Shown in pieces: positions 1-7,779 of a DNA stretch of 64,000 nucleotides. The stretch comes from Erythrobacter ani (GTDB lineage Bacteria; Pseudomonadota; Alphaproteobacteria; Sphingomonadales; Sphingomonadaceae). How positions within the stretch are numbered: position 1 is the stretch's first letter; each line of letters begins with the position of its first letter. Both the position numbers and the translations under genes were made by a program. The notes below the pieces were generated by a model. It had not been told where the DNA came from and made no database searches. It saw only the letters and a list, made by a program, of their open reading frames with translations. The stretch is taken from assembly GCF_019204025.1 (NCBI RefSeq), contig NZ_JAGSPB010000001.1:744001-808000 (forward strand), given 5' to 3'.

Positions 1-75
1 CACGGCGTAGCCGCCATCTCGGAAGCAACGTATCTGATGCGCGCTTGGCTGGATCGGAAAGCGCCTTCGGCGTGA
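1..75 (+). CDS. C-terminal fragment of an unidentified protein (partial)
   Basis: An open frame enters at base 1 and stops at the TGA at 73-75. It encodes 24 residues, with the end reading WLDRKAPSA. The fragment is too short to recognise. It converges on the isochorismatase-family gene that ends at 128. The interval 76-127 contains a short tandem GCGTCTCC repeat and no gene. The missing regulator of the neighbouring catabolic regulon could lie upstream of the window, but nothing in these residues shows that this is it. Confidence 0.4.
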   Translation, partial: HGVAAISEATYLMRAWLDRKAPSA

Positions 76-127
76 CCCATTCCCTTCGCGTCTCCGCGTC
101 TCCGCGTGATCAATTCAATCGACACAG

Positions 128-811
128 TCAGCGCGCCTCCAGCCAGTCAATCACGGCCTGCACCGGCTCGACATCGGCGTATTTCAGCTGGAGGTCGGTG
201 AGGTTGGCGAAGTGATAGCTTTCGTGCTTGTCGGCGCAGGTCTCGATCGGCACGATCGTGCGGTATCCGTGGCTCAGCGCATCGACTGCGGTGGCGCGCA
301 CGCAGCCGCTGGTAGAGCCGCCGGTCACCACTACCGTATCGACTTTGTGAAACGTCAGATAGCTCGCCAGCGGGGTTTCGAAGAACACGCTCGGCATCCG
401 CTTGGTGAATTGCAAGTCATCGGCATCGATCTCACAGCGCGGGTCGAACTGGTGCCGTTCGCTCTCATACTTGATGTTCTGAAGACTGTCTTCGGTATCG
501 GTGCGCGTGCCCCAGACACCGGCATCGCCTGCATCGGCTTTGTAAGCGACCCGGCTCCAGATCACCGGCATGCCCTTTTCGCGCGCCATCCGACTGATTG
601 TATTGATATATTCGATCTGGCGCGGATCGGTCTCGTAAGCGGTCTTGAACAGATCGGTGCGGGTATAGGCCTGCTGCACATCGACATTGACGATCGCAAG
701 TCTTTCGCCAAACCCGAACTTCTTGCGCGCCGGATTGGCCATCACCTCGTCGAATATCTGGCGGGCGGTCCTGCCGTCCTCGACCATCTTCGTTCCGATC
801 ATTTCGCCCAC
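128..811 (-). CDS. Isochorismatase-family amidohydrolase (N-carbamoylsarcosine amidase / maleamate amidase type)
   Basis: This is a cysteine hydrolase of the isochorismatase fold, expected to cleave a carboxamide or ureido group in the cytosol. Counting from the chosen start, the triad is Asp44 (IVNVDVQQ), Lys137 (FTKRMPS) and Cys170 (GSTSGCVRA). I chose the GTG at 809-811 because GAGGGG lies seven bases before it. An ATG at 845-847 in the same frame would add 12 residues but has no clear ribosome site. The gene is divergent from the alpha/beta hydrolase, with the TTGTCCGGACAA element between them, so it probably belongs to the same regulon. Relatives include N-carbamoylsarcosine amidase and maleamate amidase NicF. 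The real substrate is unknown. Confidence 0.85.
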   Translation of the reverse strand: MGEMIGTKMVEDGRTARQIFDEVMANPARKKFGFGERLAIVNVDVQQAYTRTDLFKTAYETDPRQIEYINTISRMAREKGMPVIWSRVAYKADAGDAGVWGTRTDTEDSLQNIKYESERHQFDPRCEIDADDLQFTKRMPSVFFETPLASYLTFHKVDTVVVTGGSTSGCVRATAVDALSHGYRTIVPIETCADKHESYHFANLTDLQLKYADVEPVQAVIDWLEAR

Positions 812-873
812 GTGAATACCCCTCGATTCTGCTTTGACGCGAACCATAAACTTGCGTAGTGGCTTGTCGAGCA

Positions 874-893
874 AAATTTGTCCGGACAACTTT
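874..893. promoter_or_regulatory. Palindromic operator, copy 1 (TTGTCCGGACAA core)
   Basis: The 20-mer AAATTTGTCCGGACAACTTT has a perfect 12-bp palindrome at 878-889. It lies ten bases before the likely GTG start of the alpha/beta hydrolase and upstream of the divergent amidase. The identical 20-mer, inverted, is at 10085-10104. The spacing and TTGT...ACAA arms resemble sites of FadR/FCD-type GntR regulators, but the cognate regulator is not in the window. Confidence 0.7.
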
Positions 894-902
894 GAGGCGC
901 GC

Positions 903-2264
903 GTGAGCATCCCCATCACTCGGCACATGCTGACGATATCAGGAACCGGTAGACGCGTGCATTATCGCCGGTGCGGCAGTGGTCCGATGCTGCTGATGGT
1001 CCATCAAAGCCCGCGTTCGAGCGCCGAATACACCGCGCTGATGCAGCAATGGGGCGCTCGCTTCACCTGTGTGGCGCCCGACACGCCGGGATTCGGCCAA
1101 AGTGATCCTCTGCCGGAAACCGATGATGCAAAACCCGAAATCGCCGACTTTGCCGATGCATTATGCGAATTTCTCGACGCGCTCGGCGTTGATCGCGTGC
1201 CCGCCTATGGCTTCCATTCGGGCGGGATCATTCTCGTCACCGCGCTGAAGCGCCAGCCGCAGCGTTTCGCTTGCCTTGCGGTCGGCGGCTATGCGATCTG
1301 GAACGAGCAGGAAATGCGCATCTTTGGCGAGCGTTATCTGCCCGAATTTCACCCGAGCGATTACGGCGAGCACCTCACCTGGCTGTGGAACCGTATGCTC
1401 GAACAAAGCTGGGTCTTCCCATGGTTCGACACGCGCGAGGAAGCACGGCTGTCGGTCGCGCATGCCGATATACCGCGCGTGGCGCAGGCCGTCTCCGAGA
1501 TGCTCGATGCGGGCAACGCGTATCAGGCGGGCTATGGAGCCGTTCTGCGCGCACCGCGCGACATTCCGCCCTCCGATGCAGACGTGCCGCCATGCCTGAT
1601 CACCGCCTATGATGGCGATCCGTTGCAGGAGCATATCGACCGACTGGGCGAGATGCCCGCAGGCTGGCAAGCGGAAAAGGTGCGCACTCCCGCCGATCAT
1701 CAGGCGGCAAGCCTCGCGTTTCTTCAGGACCATGCCGCGGATGAAGCGTCACCCGATCTGCCCGAGGACGGCGACGAGGGCTGGCTATCGCTCGATGGCG
1801 GGCTGATCCACTGGCGCGGCGAGAAGGGCGGCAAGCTGGTCCTGCACGGCCCGGCAGGCGAACTCGCAGAACCCGCCGCGGGCGAGATCACTATCGATGT
1901 GCCAGGTCATGGCCAGTCGGACGATTTCGAGGATATGCGGGGCGCAGTCGAAGCAACGGCGCAGGCACTTGGCTCGCCCCAGATCCTGTGGCCTGATCTT
2001 CCGAGCGGCGATCCTGCCAAGCTCTATCCCGACACGATGCCCGATCGTTTTGGACAATACCTCCAGCGCGCATGGGCCGTTGCGCGAGCCGAAGTGTTTT
2101 TCGAACCGTGGTATGAAGCGAGCGCCGCCAGCGCGGTACCGCTCGACGAAGCCGCGCTCAATCCCGCCGCCCTTCACGCCCGAGCGCTCGCCCGTATCCG
2201 AGCCGGCGACGCGGCGCGACGCTGGCACGAAACCCTGATTGCAATCGACGGAGCCACTCAATGA
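903..2264 (+). CDS. Alpha/beta hydrolase with His in the nucleophile-elbow position and a second, degenerate hydrolase half
   Basis: The protein has 453 residues from a GTG start at 903, preceded by GAGG six bases upstream; an ATG at 927 is the alternative. Residues 1-270 form an alpha/beta hydrolase fold with an oxyanion strand MLLMVHQSP and the turn PDTPGFGQSD. The nucleophile elbow reads YGFHSGG. Aligned to the usual GHSMGG, His105 occupies the serine position and Ser106 is shifted by one. Residues from about 300 resemble another N-terminal half (KLVLHGPAG, then DVPGHGQSDD) without a nucleophile elbow. It is the first gene of the seven-gene operon. One candidate role is a NicD-like deformylase or C-C/ester hydrolase; the substrate is not determinable. 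Confidence 0.8.
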   Translation: MSIPITRHMLTISGTGRRVHYRRCGSGPMLLMVHQSPRSSAEYTALMQQWGARFTCVAPDTPGFGQSDPLPETDDAKPEIADFADALCEFLDALGVDRVPAYGFHSGGIILVTALKRQPQRFACLAVGGYAIWNEQEMRIFGERYLPEFHPSDYGEHLTWLWNRMLEQSWVFPWFDTREEARLSVAHADIPRVAQAVSEMLDAGNAYQAGYGAVLRAPRDIPPSDADVPPCLITAYDGDPLQEHIDRLGEMPAGWQAEKVRTPADHQAASLAFLQDHAADEASPDLPEDGDEGWLSLDGGLIHWRGEKGGKLVLHGPAGELAEPAAGEITIDVPGHGQSDDFEDMRGAVEATAQALGSPQILWPDLPSGDPAKLYPDTMPDRFGQYLQRAWAVARAEVFFEPWYEASAASAVPLDEAALNPAALHARALARIRAGDAARRWHETLIAIDGATQ

Positions 2265-2770
2265 CGACCTATGCCGAATTCGCCGAACGAATGCCGCTGC
2301 TTGCCCGCCACGAAGGCGTGTGGGACGGCACATATTCGTACTTCAACGCGCATAACGAGAAGATCGATGAGCATGCGAGCCGCCTGCTGTGCCGTATGAC
2401 GGGCGAAGACGAAATCCCGTATCATCAGACCAATCACTACACCTGGCCAGACGGCAAAACCGAGGTCCGCGACTTCCCCGCCACCTATCGCGACGGGCGC
2501 ATCTGGTGGGACAACGAGCTGATTCAAGGCTGGGCTGCCGAAGTGCCGCTCGACGAGTATAACCGCACCATGATGCTTTACTGGCAGCGCACCGGCGATC
2601 CCTCGCTCTATCTCTACGAGCAGATCCAGATATCCGACGACGGCCAGAACCGCTGCCGCACATGGCATTGGATTCGCGATGGTATGCTGGAGACGCGCAC
2701 TGCCATTCAGGAAACCTTCGTGACGAAGGACTGGCGCGCAATCGATGCGGAGATGAAGGCCTCCGCCTGA
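2261..2770 (+). CDS. DUF3598-like small beta-barrel protein
   Basis: A 169-residue soluble protein with no signal peptide. It starts inside the stop of the preceding hydrolase (ATGA at 2261-2264), so translation is coupled. The sequence is rich in aromatic residues (HEGVWDGTYSYFN, HYTWPDG, IWWDNELIQGW) in a pattern that resembles the lipocalin-like DUF3598 N-terminal domain. No catalytic motif is evident. A ligand-binding or accessory role in the pathway is only an inference from its position between the hydrolase and the hydro-lyase genes. Confidence 0.75.
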   Translation: MTTYAEFAERMPLLARHEGVWDGTYSYFNAHNEKIDEHASRLLCRMTGEDEIPYHQTNHYTWPDGKTEVRDFPATYRDGRIWWDNELIQGWAAEVPLDEYNRTMMLYWQRTGDPSLYLYEQIQISDDGQNRCRTWHWIRDGMLETRTAIQETFVTKDWRAIDAEMKASA

Positions 2771-2780
2771 CCGACCGTTT

Positions 2781-4160
2781 ATGGCAAAGACGCTGTTCGA
2801 AAAGATCTGGGACACACACGCCATCGCGACAACCGCTGGCGGTTCGACCCTGATCGCGATCGACCGCGTCTTCCTGCATGAGCGCACCGGGGCGGCGGCG
2901 CTCAAGCGTATGGCCGAAATGGGCCGCAAAGTGCGCGATCCGGCGCGGGTCTTTGCCGTCATGGATCATATCGTCGACACGCGCATCGGGCGCGGCGACG
3001 GTACGCTTATGCAGGGCGGCGAGGGCTTCATCACCGAAACGCGCGCCGCCTGCTGCGAAGCCGGGATTACCCTGTTCGACGTCAACGATCGCGATCAGGG
3101 GATCGTCCACGTCATCTCGCCCGAACAGGGCATCGTGTTGCCCGGCGTCACGCTGGTCGCGCCTGACAGCCACACCTGCACACAAGGGGCTTTCGGCGCG
3201 CTCGCGTGGGGCATCGGCAGCAGTGAAGCCGAGCATGCGATGGTCACCGGCACGCTGCGGCTCGAACGACCCAAGACGATGCGGGTGCGGATCCACGGCG
3301 CGCTTTCACCGGGGGTGACCGCCAAGGACATGATCCTGACGCTGATCTCCCAGCATGGCGCGGGCGGCGGGGCGGGCCATGTGGTCGAGTTTGCAGGCGA
3401 GGCCGTCACCGCGCTCGACATGGAGGCGCGCATGACGCTGTGCAACATGGCGACCGAATTCAGCGCGATGACCGGGCTGATCGCGCCGGACGCTAAGACC
3501 TTCGAATACCTCTCCGGACGCACCTATGCGCCGGACGATTTTGGCGACCCCTATTGGCGCAGTCTGGCCACCGACGAAGGCGCAGCATTCGACTGTGAGA
3601 TCGCAATCGACGCCAGCGCGATCGCGCCGATGGTGAGCTGGGGCACCAGCCCCGAACAGGCCGTGCCCGTCGACGCATCCGTCCCTCAAGGTCCGGCCCG
3701 CGCCCACGACTATATCGACCTCGATGCAGGCGCGCGGCTCGCCGGAACGCCACTCGACGCCGCCTTTATCGGCAGCTGCACCAATTCGCGGATCTCCGAT
3801 CTGCGCCGCGCCGCGCGCATCCTCGAAGGGCGCCGTATTGCCCCGTCGATCCGCAAAGCACTGGTCGTCCCGGGCTCGCTCGCCGTCAAACGACAGGCCG
3901 AGGCGGAGGGACTGGACAAAGTGTTCGAAGCCGCCGGGTTCGAATGGCGGATGAGCGGCTGCTCGCTGTGCTTTTACGCGGGCGGAGAAGGCTTTCCCGA
4001 AGGATCGCGCGTCATCTCCAGCACCAACCGCAATTTCGAAGGGCGGCAGGGACCGGGCATCCGCACGCACATCGCTTCGCCCGAAACGGTTGCCGCCAGC
4101 GCCATCGCCGGGGCTATCGCCGATCCGCGCGAGTACGCGCGCGAGGAGCAGGCGGCATGA
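2781..4160 (+). CDS. leuC: 3-isopropylmalate dehydratase-type large subunit (aconitase family)
   Basis: A 459-residue aconitase-superfamily large subunit that should carry a [4Fe-4S] cluster. The three cluster cysteines are visible: Cys333 in FIGSCTNSR, and Cys394 and Cys397 in MSGCSLCFY. It begins ten bases after the DUF3598-like gene, and its stop overlaps the small-subunit start. The symbol is by family only. Its neighbours are an HMG-CoA-lyase-type enzyme and a CoA-transferase rather than leuA or leuB, so it probably hydrates or isomerises a maleate/citraconate-like diacid in catabolism instead of making leucine. LeuCD-type hydro-lyases are known to act on maleate and citraconate. Confidence 0.93.
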   Translation: MAKTLFEKIWDTHAIATTAGGSTLIAIDRVFLHERTGAAALKRMAEMGRKVRDPARVFAVMDHIVDTRIGRGDGTLMQGGEGFITETRAACCEAGITLFDVNDRDQGIVHVISPEQGIVLPGVTLVAPDSHTCTQGAFGALAWGIGSSEAEHAMVTGTLRLERPKTMRVRIHGALSPGVTAKDMILTLISQHGAGGGAGHVVEFAGEAVTALDMEARMTLCNMATEFSAMTGLIAPDAKTFEYLSGRTYAPDDFGDPYWRSLATDEGAAFDCEIAIDASAIAPMVSWGTSPEQAVPVDASVPQGPARAHDYIDLDAGARLAGTPLDAAFIGSCTNSRISDLRRAARILEGRRIAPSIRKALVVPGSLAVKRQAEAEGLDKVFEAAGFEWRMSGCSLCFYAGGEGFPEGSRVISSTNRNFEGRQGPGIRTHIASPETVAASAIAGAIADPREYAREEQAA

Positions 4161-4765
4161 GCGCCTTCCCGCAACCGCTGACCGGGCGCGCAGCACCGCT
4201 GCTGGTCGACAACGTCGATACCGACACGATCATCCCCAGCCGCGAGATGCGCAGCACCGGTCGCACCGGTCTTGCCGAAGGGCTGTTCGCCCCGTGGCGC
4301 TATTCCGACGCCGATGCCCGTATCGAGAACCCAGACTTCGTGCTCAACCAGCCGGACTATCGCGGAACGCCGATCCTGCTTGGCGGCGCGAATTTCGGCT
4401 GCGGGTCCAGCCGCGAACACGCCGTGTGGGCGCTCGCCGAATACGGGATCAGGGCGATCATCGCCGAAAGCTTCGCTCCTATCTTCCACGGCAATTGCCT
4501 GCGCAACTTCGTTCTGCCGGTGACGCTCGATCGCGCGGCGGTCGAGGCACTTGCAGGCAAGACCATCGCCGTCGATCTTGCCGCGCAGGAAGTGCGCACG
4601 CAGACCGATGTGCATGCCTTCGACATCGACCCCGAGGCAAAGCAGATGCTCGCCGAAGGGTTGGACGCCATCGACTTGACGCTGGCTCAGGCGAGCGAGA
4701 TTGAACAATGGACCGCCGCCGACCGCACGGCGCGCCCATGGGTGTATCTGGAGCCAACCCGATGA
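4157..4765 (+). CDS. leuD: 3-isopropylmalate dehydratase-type small subunit
   Basis: A 202-residue swivelling domain partner of the preceding large subunit. Diagnostic motifs are NVDTDTIIPS near the N-terminus, GGANFGCGSSREHA around residues 75-88, and SFAPIFHGNC. The ATG at 4157 overlaps the large-subunit stop (ATGA), which fits obligatory one-to-one production. The next gene starts inside its own stop. The frame stays open well upstream of 4157, but that stretch overlaps the large subunit and has no family similarity. Confidence 0.93.
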   Translation: MSAFPQPLTGRAAPLLVDNVDTDTIIPSREMRSTGRTGLAEGLFAPWRYSDADARIENPDFVLNQPDYRGTPILLGGANFGCGSSREHAVWALAEYGIRAIIAESFAPIFHGNCLRNFVLPVTLDRAAVEALAGKTIAVDLAAQEVRTQTDVHAFDIDPEAKQMLAEGLDAIDLTLAQASEIEQWTAADRTARPWVYLEPTR

Positions 4766-5682
4766 CTGAAATTCTCATCTCCGAAGTCGGCCCGCGCGAC
4801 GGGTTGCAATCAATCGAACGGGTGATGCCACTCGAAGCCAAGAAGCGCTGGATCGCGGCCGAAGCGGCGGCTGGCGTGAAGGAAATCGAGGTCGGCAGCT
4901 TCGTCCCGCCCAAGCTGCTGCCGCAAATGGCCGACACTGCCAAACTGGTCGCCTTTGCCAAGGGTATAGCTGGCCTGACAGTGGTCACGCTGGTGCCCAA
5001 TGCCAGGGGCGCGCAATTCGCCATCGATGCCGGGGTCGATGGGATGAGTATCCCGTTCTCGATGAGCGAGACGCATTCGATCAAGAATGTGCGCAAGGAT
5101 CACCCCGCCATGCTCGCAGAGATCGCGGCTGCGGCTGAGATCGCGCGCGGTGCGGGCGTGCATTTCGCCGTGGGCCTCTCCACCGCGTTCGGCTGCACGA
5201 TGGAAGGCGCGGTGAGCGAGGATCAGGTGGTGCGGCTGGCAGAGCAAGCCGCCGAGGCGGGGGCGCAGGAATTCAGCCTGTCGGACACGACCGGCTATGC
5301 CGACCCGGCACAAGTCCGTCGGCTGACCCGCAAGGTGAAGGCGGCGGTCGGCGATGAGATGCTGACGACCCTGCACCTCCACAACACGCGCGGGCTCGGT
5401 CTCGCGAATGTCGTCGCGGGGCTGGAGGAAGGCATCACCACCTTCGATGCCTCGCTTGGGGGTCTCGGCGGCTGCCCTTTCGCGCCGGGTGCGAGCGGCA
5501 ATCTCGTGACCGAAGACCTTGTGCTGATGCTCAATTCGATGGGCTACGACACAGGGATCGACCTCGAAAAATTGCTCGAAGTGCGTGCGATTATCGAGGA
5601 AGCGCTGCCGGGCGAGCCGCTCTACGGCTTCACGCCCGATGCCGGGCCGATGCTCGATTACAAGGACCGCGTAGCAGCATGA
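4762..5682 (+). CDS. Hydroxymethylglutaryl-CoA lyase-type enzyme
   Basis: A 306-residue TIM-barrel lyase that cleaves a 3-hydroxy-3-substituted acyl-CoA to acetyl-CoA plus an oxoacid. The catalytic Arg12-Asp13 (EVGPRDGLQ), the metal ligands in HLHNTRG and the loop cysteine Cys238 (GGCPFAPGASGN) are all present, as is FGCTMEG. The ATG at 4762 overlaps the small-subunit stop. HMG-CoA lyase normally serves leucine breakdown. Here, beside a CoA-transferase and a LeuCD-type hydro-lyase, citramalyl-CoA or a homologue is an equally reasonable substrate. The sequence alone cannot distinguish these. Confidence 0.92.
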   Translation: MTEILISEVGPRDGLQSIERVMPLEAKKRWIAAEAAAGVKEIEVGSFVPPKLLPQMADTAKLVAFAKGIAGLTVVTLVPNARGAQFAIDAGVDGMSIPFSMSETHSIKNVRKDHPAMLAEIAAAAEIARGAGVHFAVGLSTAFGCTMEGAVSEDQVVRLAEQAAEAGAQEFSLSDTTGYADPAQVRRLTRKVKAAVGDEMLTTLHLHNTRGLGLANVVAGLEEGITTFDASLGGLGGCPFAPGASGNLVTEDLVLMLNSMGYDTGIDLEKLLEVRAIIEEALPGEPLYGFTPDAGPMLDYKDRVAA

Positions 5683-6860
5683 GCGCGCCGCAACCTCTCA
5701 AGGGCATCACAGTCGTCGAATTCACTCACATGGTGATGGGGCCGACCGTCGGGCATATCCTCGCAGGCCTCGGCGCTGAGATCGTGCGGATCGAGCCGAT
5801 CGGTGGAGATCGCACTCGGCGGCTGATGGGATCGGGCGCGGGCTATTTCCCGATGTACAATCGCGGCAAGCAATCGATCTGCCTCGACCTCAAAAGCGAG
5901 GATGGGATCGCTGTGGCGAAGGATCTGATCGCTGGCGCGGACATCCTCGTTGAAAACTTCCGCCCCGGTGCGCTCGATCGGTTGGGGCTGGATTACGAAA
6001 GCTGCTCGGCGGGCAATCCTGGCCTGATCTATTGTTGTGAGAAGGGCTTCCTGCCCGGCCCCTACGAACAGCGCACCGCTTTGGACGAGGTCGCGCAGAT
6101 GATGGGCGGGCTTGCCTATATGACCGGCCCGCCGGGCAAGCCACTGCGCGCCGGGGCCAGCGTGATCGACGTCACCGGCGGGATGTTCGGGGTGATCGGA
6201 GTGCTGGCAGCGCTGGAGCAGCGCCACCGCACCGGCAAGGGTCAGAAAGTCACAGCCAGCCTGTTCGAAACGACGATCTACCTCGTCGGCCAGCACATGG
6301 CGCAATACGCGGTCACCGGCACGCCCGCCGCGCCGATGCCCGCGCGCGTTTCGGCTTGGGCGATTTACGATGTGTTCGAGACGAAGGACGAGCCGGTGTT
6401 TATCGGTGTCGTGACCGACGCGCTGTGGGAGAAATTCTGCAAGCTGTTCGGACTGGACCAGCTTTGGGAGGACCAGACGCTGCGTGAGAATAACGCTCGG
6501 GTCGAAGCGCGCGACCGGATCATGCCCCAAATCCGCGCGCTGATCGGCGGTATGACTGCGGGCGAGGTAATCGCCAAGCTGGACGGATCAGGCCTGCCCT
6601 TCGCCCCGATCGGAAAGCCGCAGGACATGTTCGACGATCCGCATCTCAACGAAGGCGGACTGGAGGATGTGACACTCGACAACGGAACCGAGGTGCGCCT
6701 GCCGACGATCCCGCTGGAAATGGATGGCAAGCGGATCGGGTCTCCACAGCATTTGCCAAAGCCGGGCCGCGATGCGCGTGCGGTGCTCGAAGGGCTGGGC
6801 TATGACGCTGGCAGGATCGATGCACTGATCGGGAACGGCGCTGTGGGGGAAAGCACATGA
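5679..6860 (+). CDS. Family III CoA-transferase (CaiB/BaiF type)
   Basis: A 393-residue cytosolic enzyme that moves CoA between carboxylic acids. The N-terminal motif GITVVEFTHMVMGP, the segment VENFRPGALDRLG and the catalytic aspartate Asp136 (TALDEVAQMMGGL) fit formyl-CoA transferase relatives. It starts inside the lyase stop (ATGA at 5679) and is followed by the VOC lipoprotein with the same overlap. In context it should activate the hydroxy diacid made by the LeuCD-like pair so that the adjacent lyase can cleave it. Donor and acceptor are unknown. Confidence 0.93.
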   Translation: MSAPQPLKGITVVEFTHMVMGPTVGHILAGLGAEIVRIEPIGGDRTRRLMGSGAGYFPMYNRGKQSICLDLKSEDGIAVAKDLIAGADILVENFRPGALDRLGLDYESCSAGNPGLIYCCEKGFLPGPYEQRTALDEVAQMMGGLAYMTGPPGKPLRAGASVIDVTGGMFGVIGVLAALEQRHRTGKGQKVTASLFETTIYLVGQHMAQYAVTGTPAAPMPARVSAWAIYDVFETKDEPVFIGVVTDALWEKFCKLFGLDQLWEDQTLRENNARVEARDRIMPQIRALIGGMTAGEVIAKLDGSGLPFAPIGKPQDMFDDPHLNEGGLEDVTLDNGTEVRLPTIPLEMDGKRIGSPQHLPKPGRDARAVLEGLGYDAGRIDALIGNGAVGEST

Positions 6861-7471
6861 GAATGCAGGCGAGGATGTCGGTATTGGCGCTTGGCGCTGT
6901 GGCGCTGGCGGGTTGCACCGTTACCAACAATTACAACGGCACCGCCGCGTCCGCTTCCGACAACCCGCCAAGCGCCGTCGGGGTCGATGCTCCCGCAGAG
7001 CGACTGCCCACCGATGTTCGGCGTACAACCCTGATTGTGCGTTCGATAGAAAACTCGCTGAAGCTCTATCGCGACGTGCTTGGGCTGGAAATCAATTACG
7101 ACACCACCGTCACCACATCAGGCGTTGCCTTGCCAGCAGGCGAGCCAGGTGCGACCGCGCGGCTGGTGCTGCTCAATGCCAACGATGCGTGGGTCGGGTG
7201 GATCGGACTGATGGAATGGGTCGATCCCGCAATCCCGGCAGACGAATATCCCAAGCGAATGGGGCCGGGCGATGTGGTGATTATCCTCAACACAGACGAT
7301 GTCGAGGGACGCTGCGAGGCGGCCATGGCGGTTCCGGGCGTGACCTTCACTGCCGAGGCGCGATTGCAGGTCTATCCGGGGCGCGACGGCGGGCCGGACA
7401 TTCGCGTGATGGGCTGCAATTTCTTCGACCCGGACGGGATCCTGATCGAGCTCAACCAGATCCTGGAATAA
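6857..7471 (+). CDS. VOC/glyoxalase-fold lipoprotein
   Basis: A 204-residue protein with an N-terminal lipoprotein signal ending in LAGC (residues 16-19), a short Ser/Ala-rich linker, then a vicinal-oxygen-chelate domain (RTTLIVRSIENSLKLYRDVL to FFDPDGILIELNQ). The start overlaps the CoA-transferase stop by four bases. VOC enzymes are usually cytosolic; export with a lipid anchor is uncommon. It is the last gene of the operon and overlaps the opposing DUF1330 gene tail to tail by 20 bases. It could bind or transform the pathway substrate outside the cytoplasm. Confidence 0.85.
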   Translation: MRMQARMSVLALGAVALAGCTVTNNYNGTAASASDNPPSAVGVDAPAERLPTDVRRTTLIVRSIENSLKLYRDVLGLEINYDTTVTTSGVALPAGEPGATARLVLLNANDAWVGWIGLMEWVDPAIPADEYPKRMGPGDVVIILNTDDVEGRCEAAMAVPGVTFTAEARLQVYPGRDGGPDIRVMGCNFFDPDGILIELNQILE

Positions 7472-7766
7472 GGTCCGGCCCGTCGATCACCAGCACCTGA
7501 ACATCGGCCAGCCCGTCGCGCAGCTTCTTGGCCTCGGCATATTCCGGGCTGTTCCAGAACGCCTTGATCGCATCGCGGTCCGGCCATTTGGAGATCACCA
7601 TCGACGCGCCGTCACCGAAGTCTCCTTCGAGGCATTCCGCGCCGGGGCCTCGCAGTAGATACTGCCCACCGAACTTCTCGATCAACGCGGCCGCTGCGGC
7701 GCCGTAGCCGGAGACGAACTTGTCGCGATCATGGATGGCGGCGGTGACGATCATATAGGCTGGCAT
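7452..7766 (-). CDS. DUF1330 family protein
   Basis: A 104-residue ferredoxin-like alpha/beta barrel protein of the DUF1330 family (MPAYMIVTAAIHDRDKF at the start, VISKWPDRDAIKAFWNSPEY in the middle). It is the last gene of the minus-strand operon led by the methyltransferase. Its function is unknown. Related dimeric barrels include small oxygenases and isomerases, but no catalytic residues can be assigned here. Confidence 0.85.
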   Translation of the reverse strand: MPAYMIVTAAIHDRDKFVSGYGAAAAALIEKFGGQYLLRGPGAECLEGDFGDGASMVISKWPDRDAIKAFWNSPEYAEAKKLRDGLADVQVLVIDGPDLIPGSG

Positions 7767-7779
7767 GGCGTGGCTCCTG

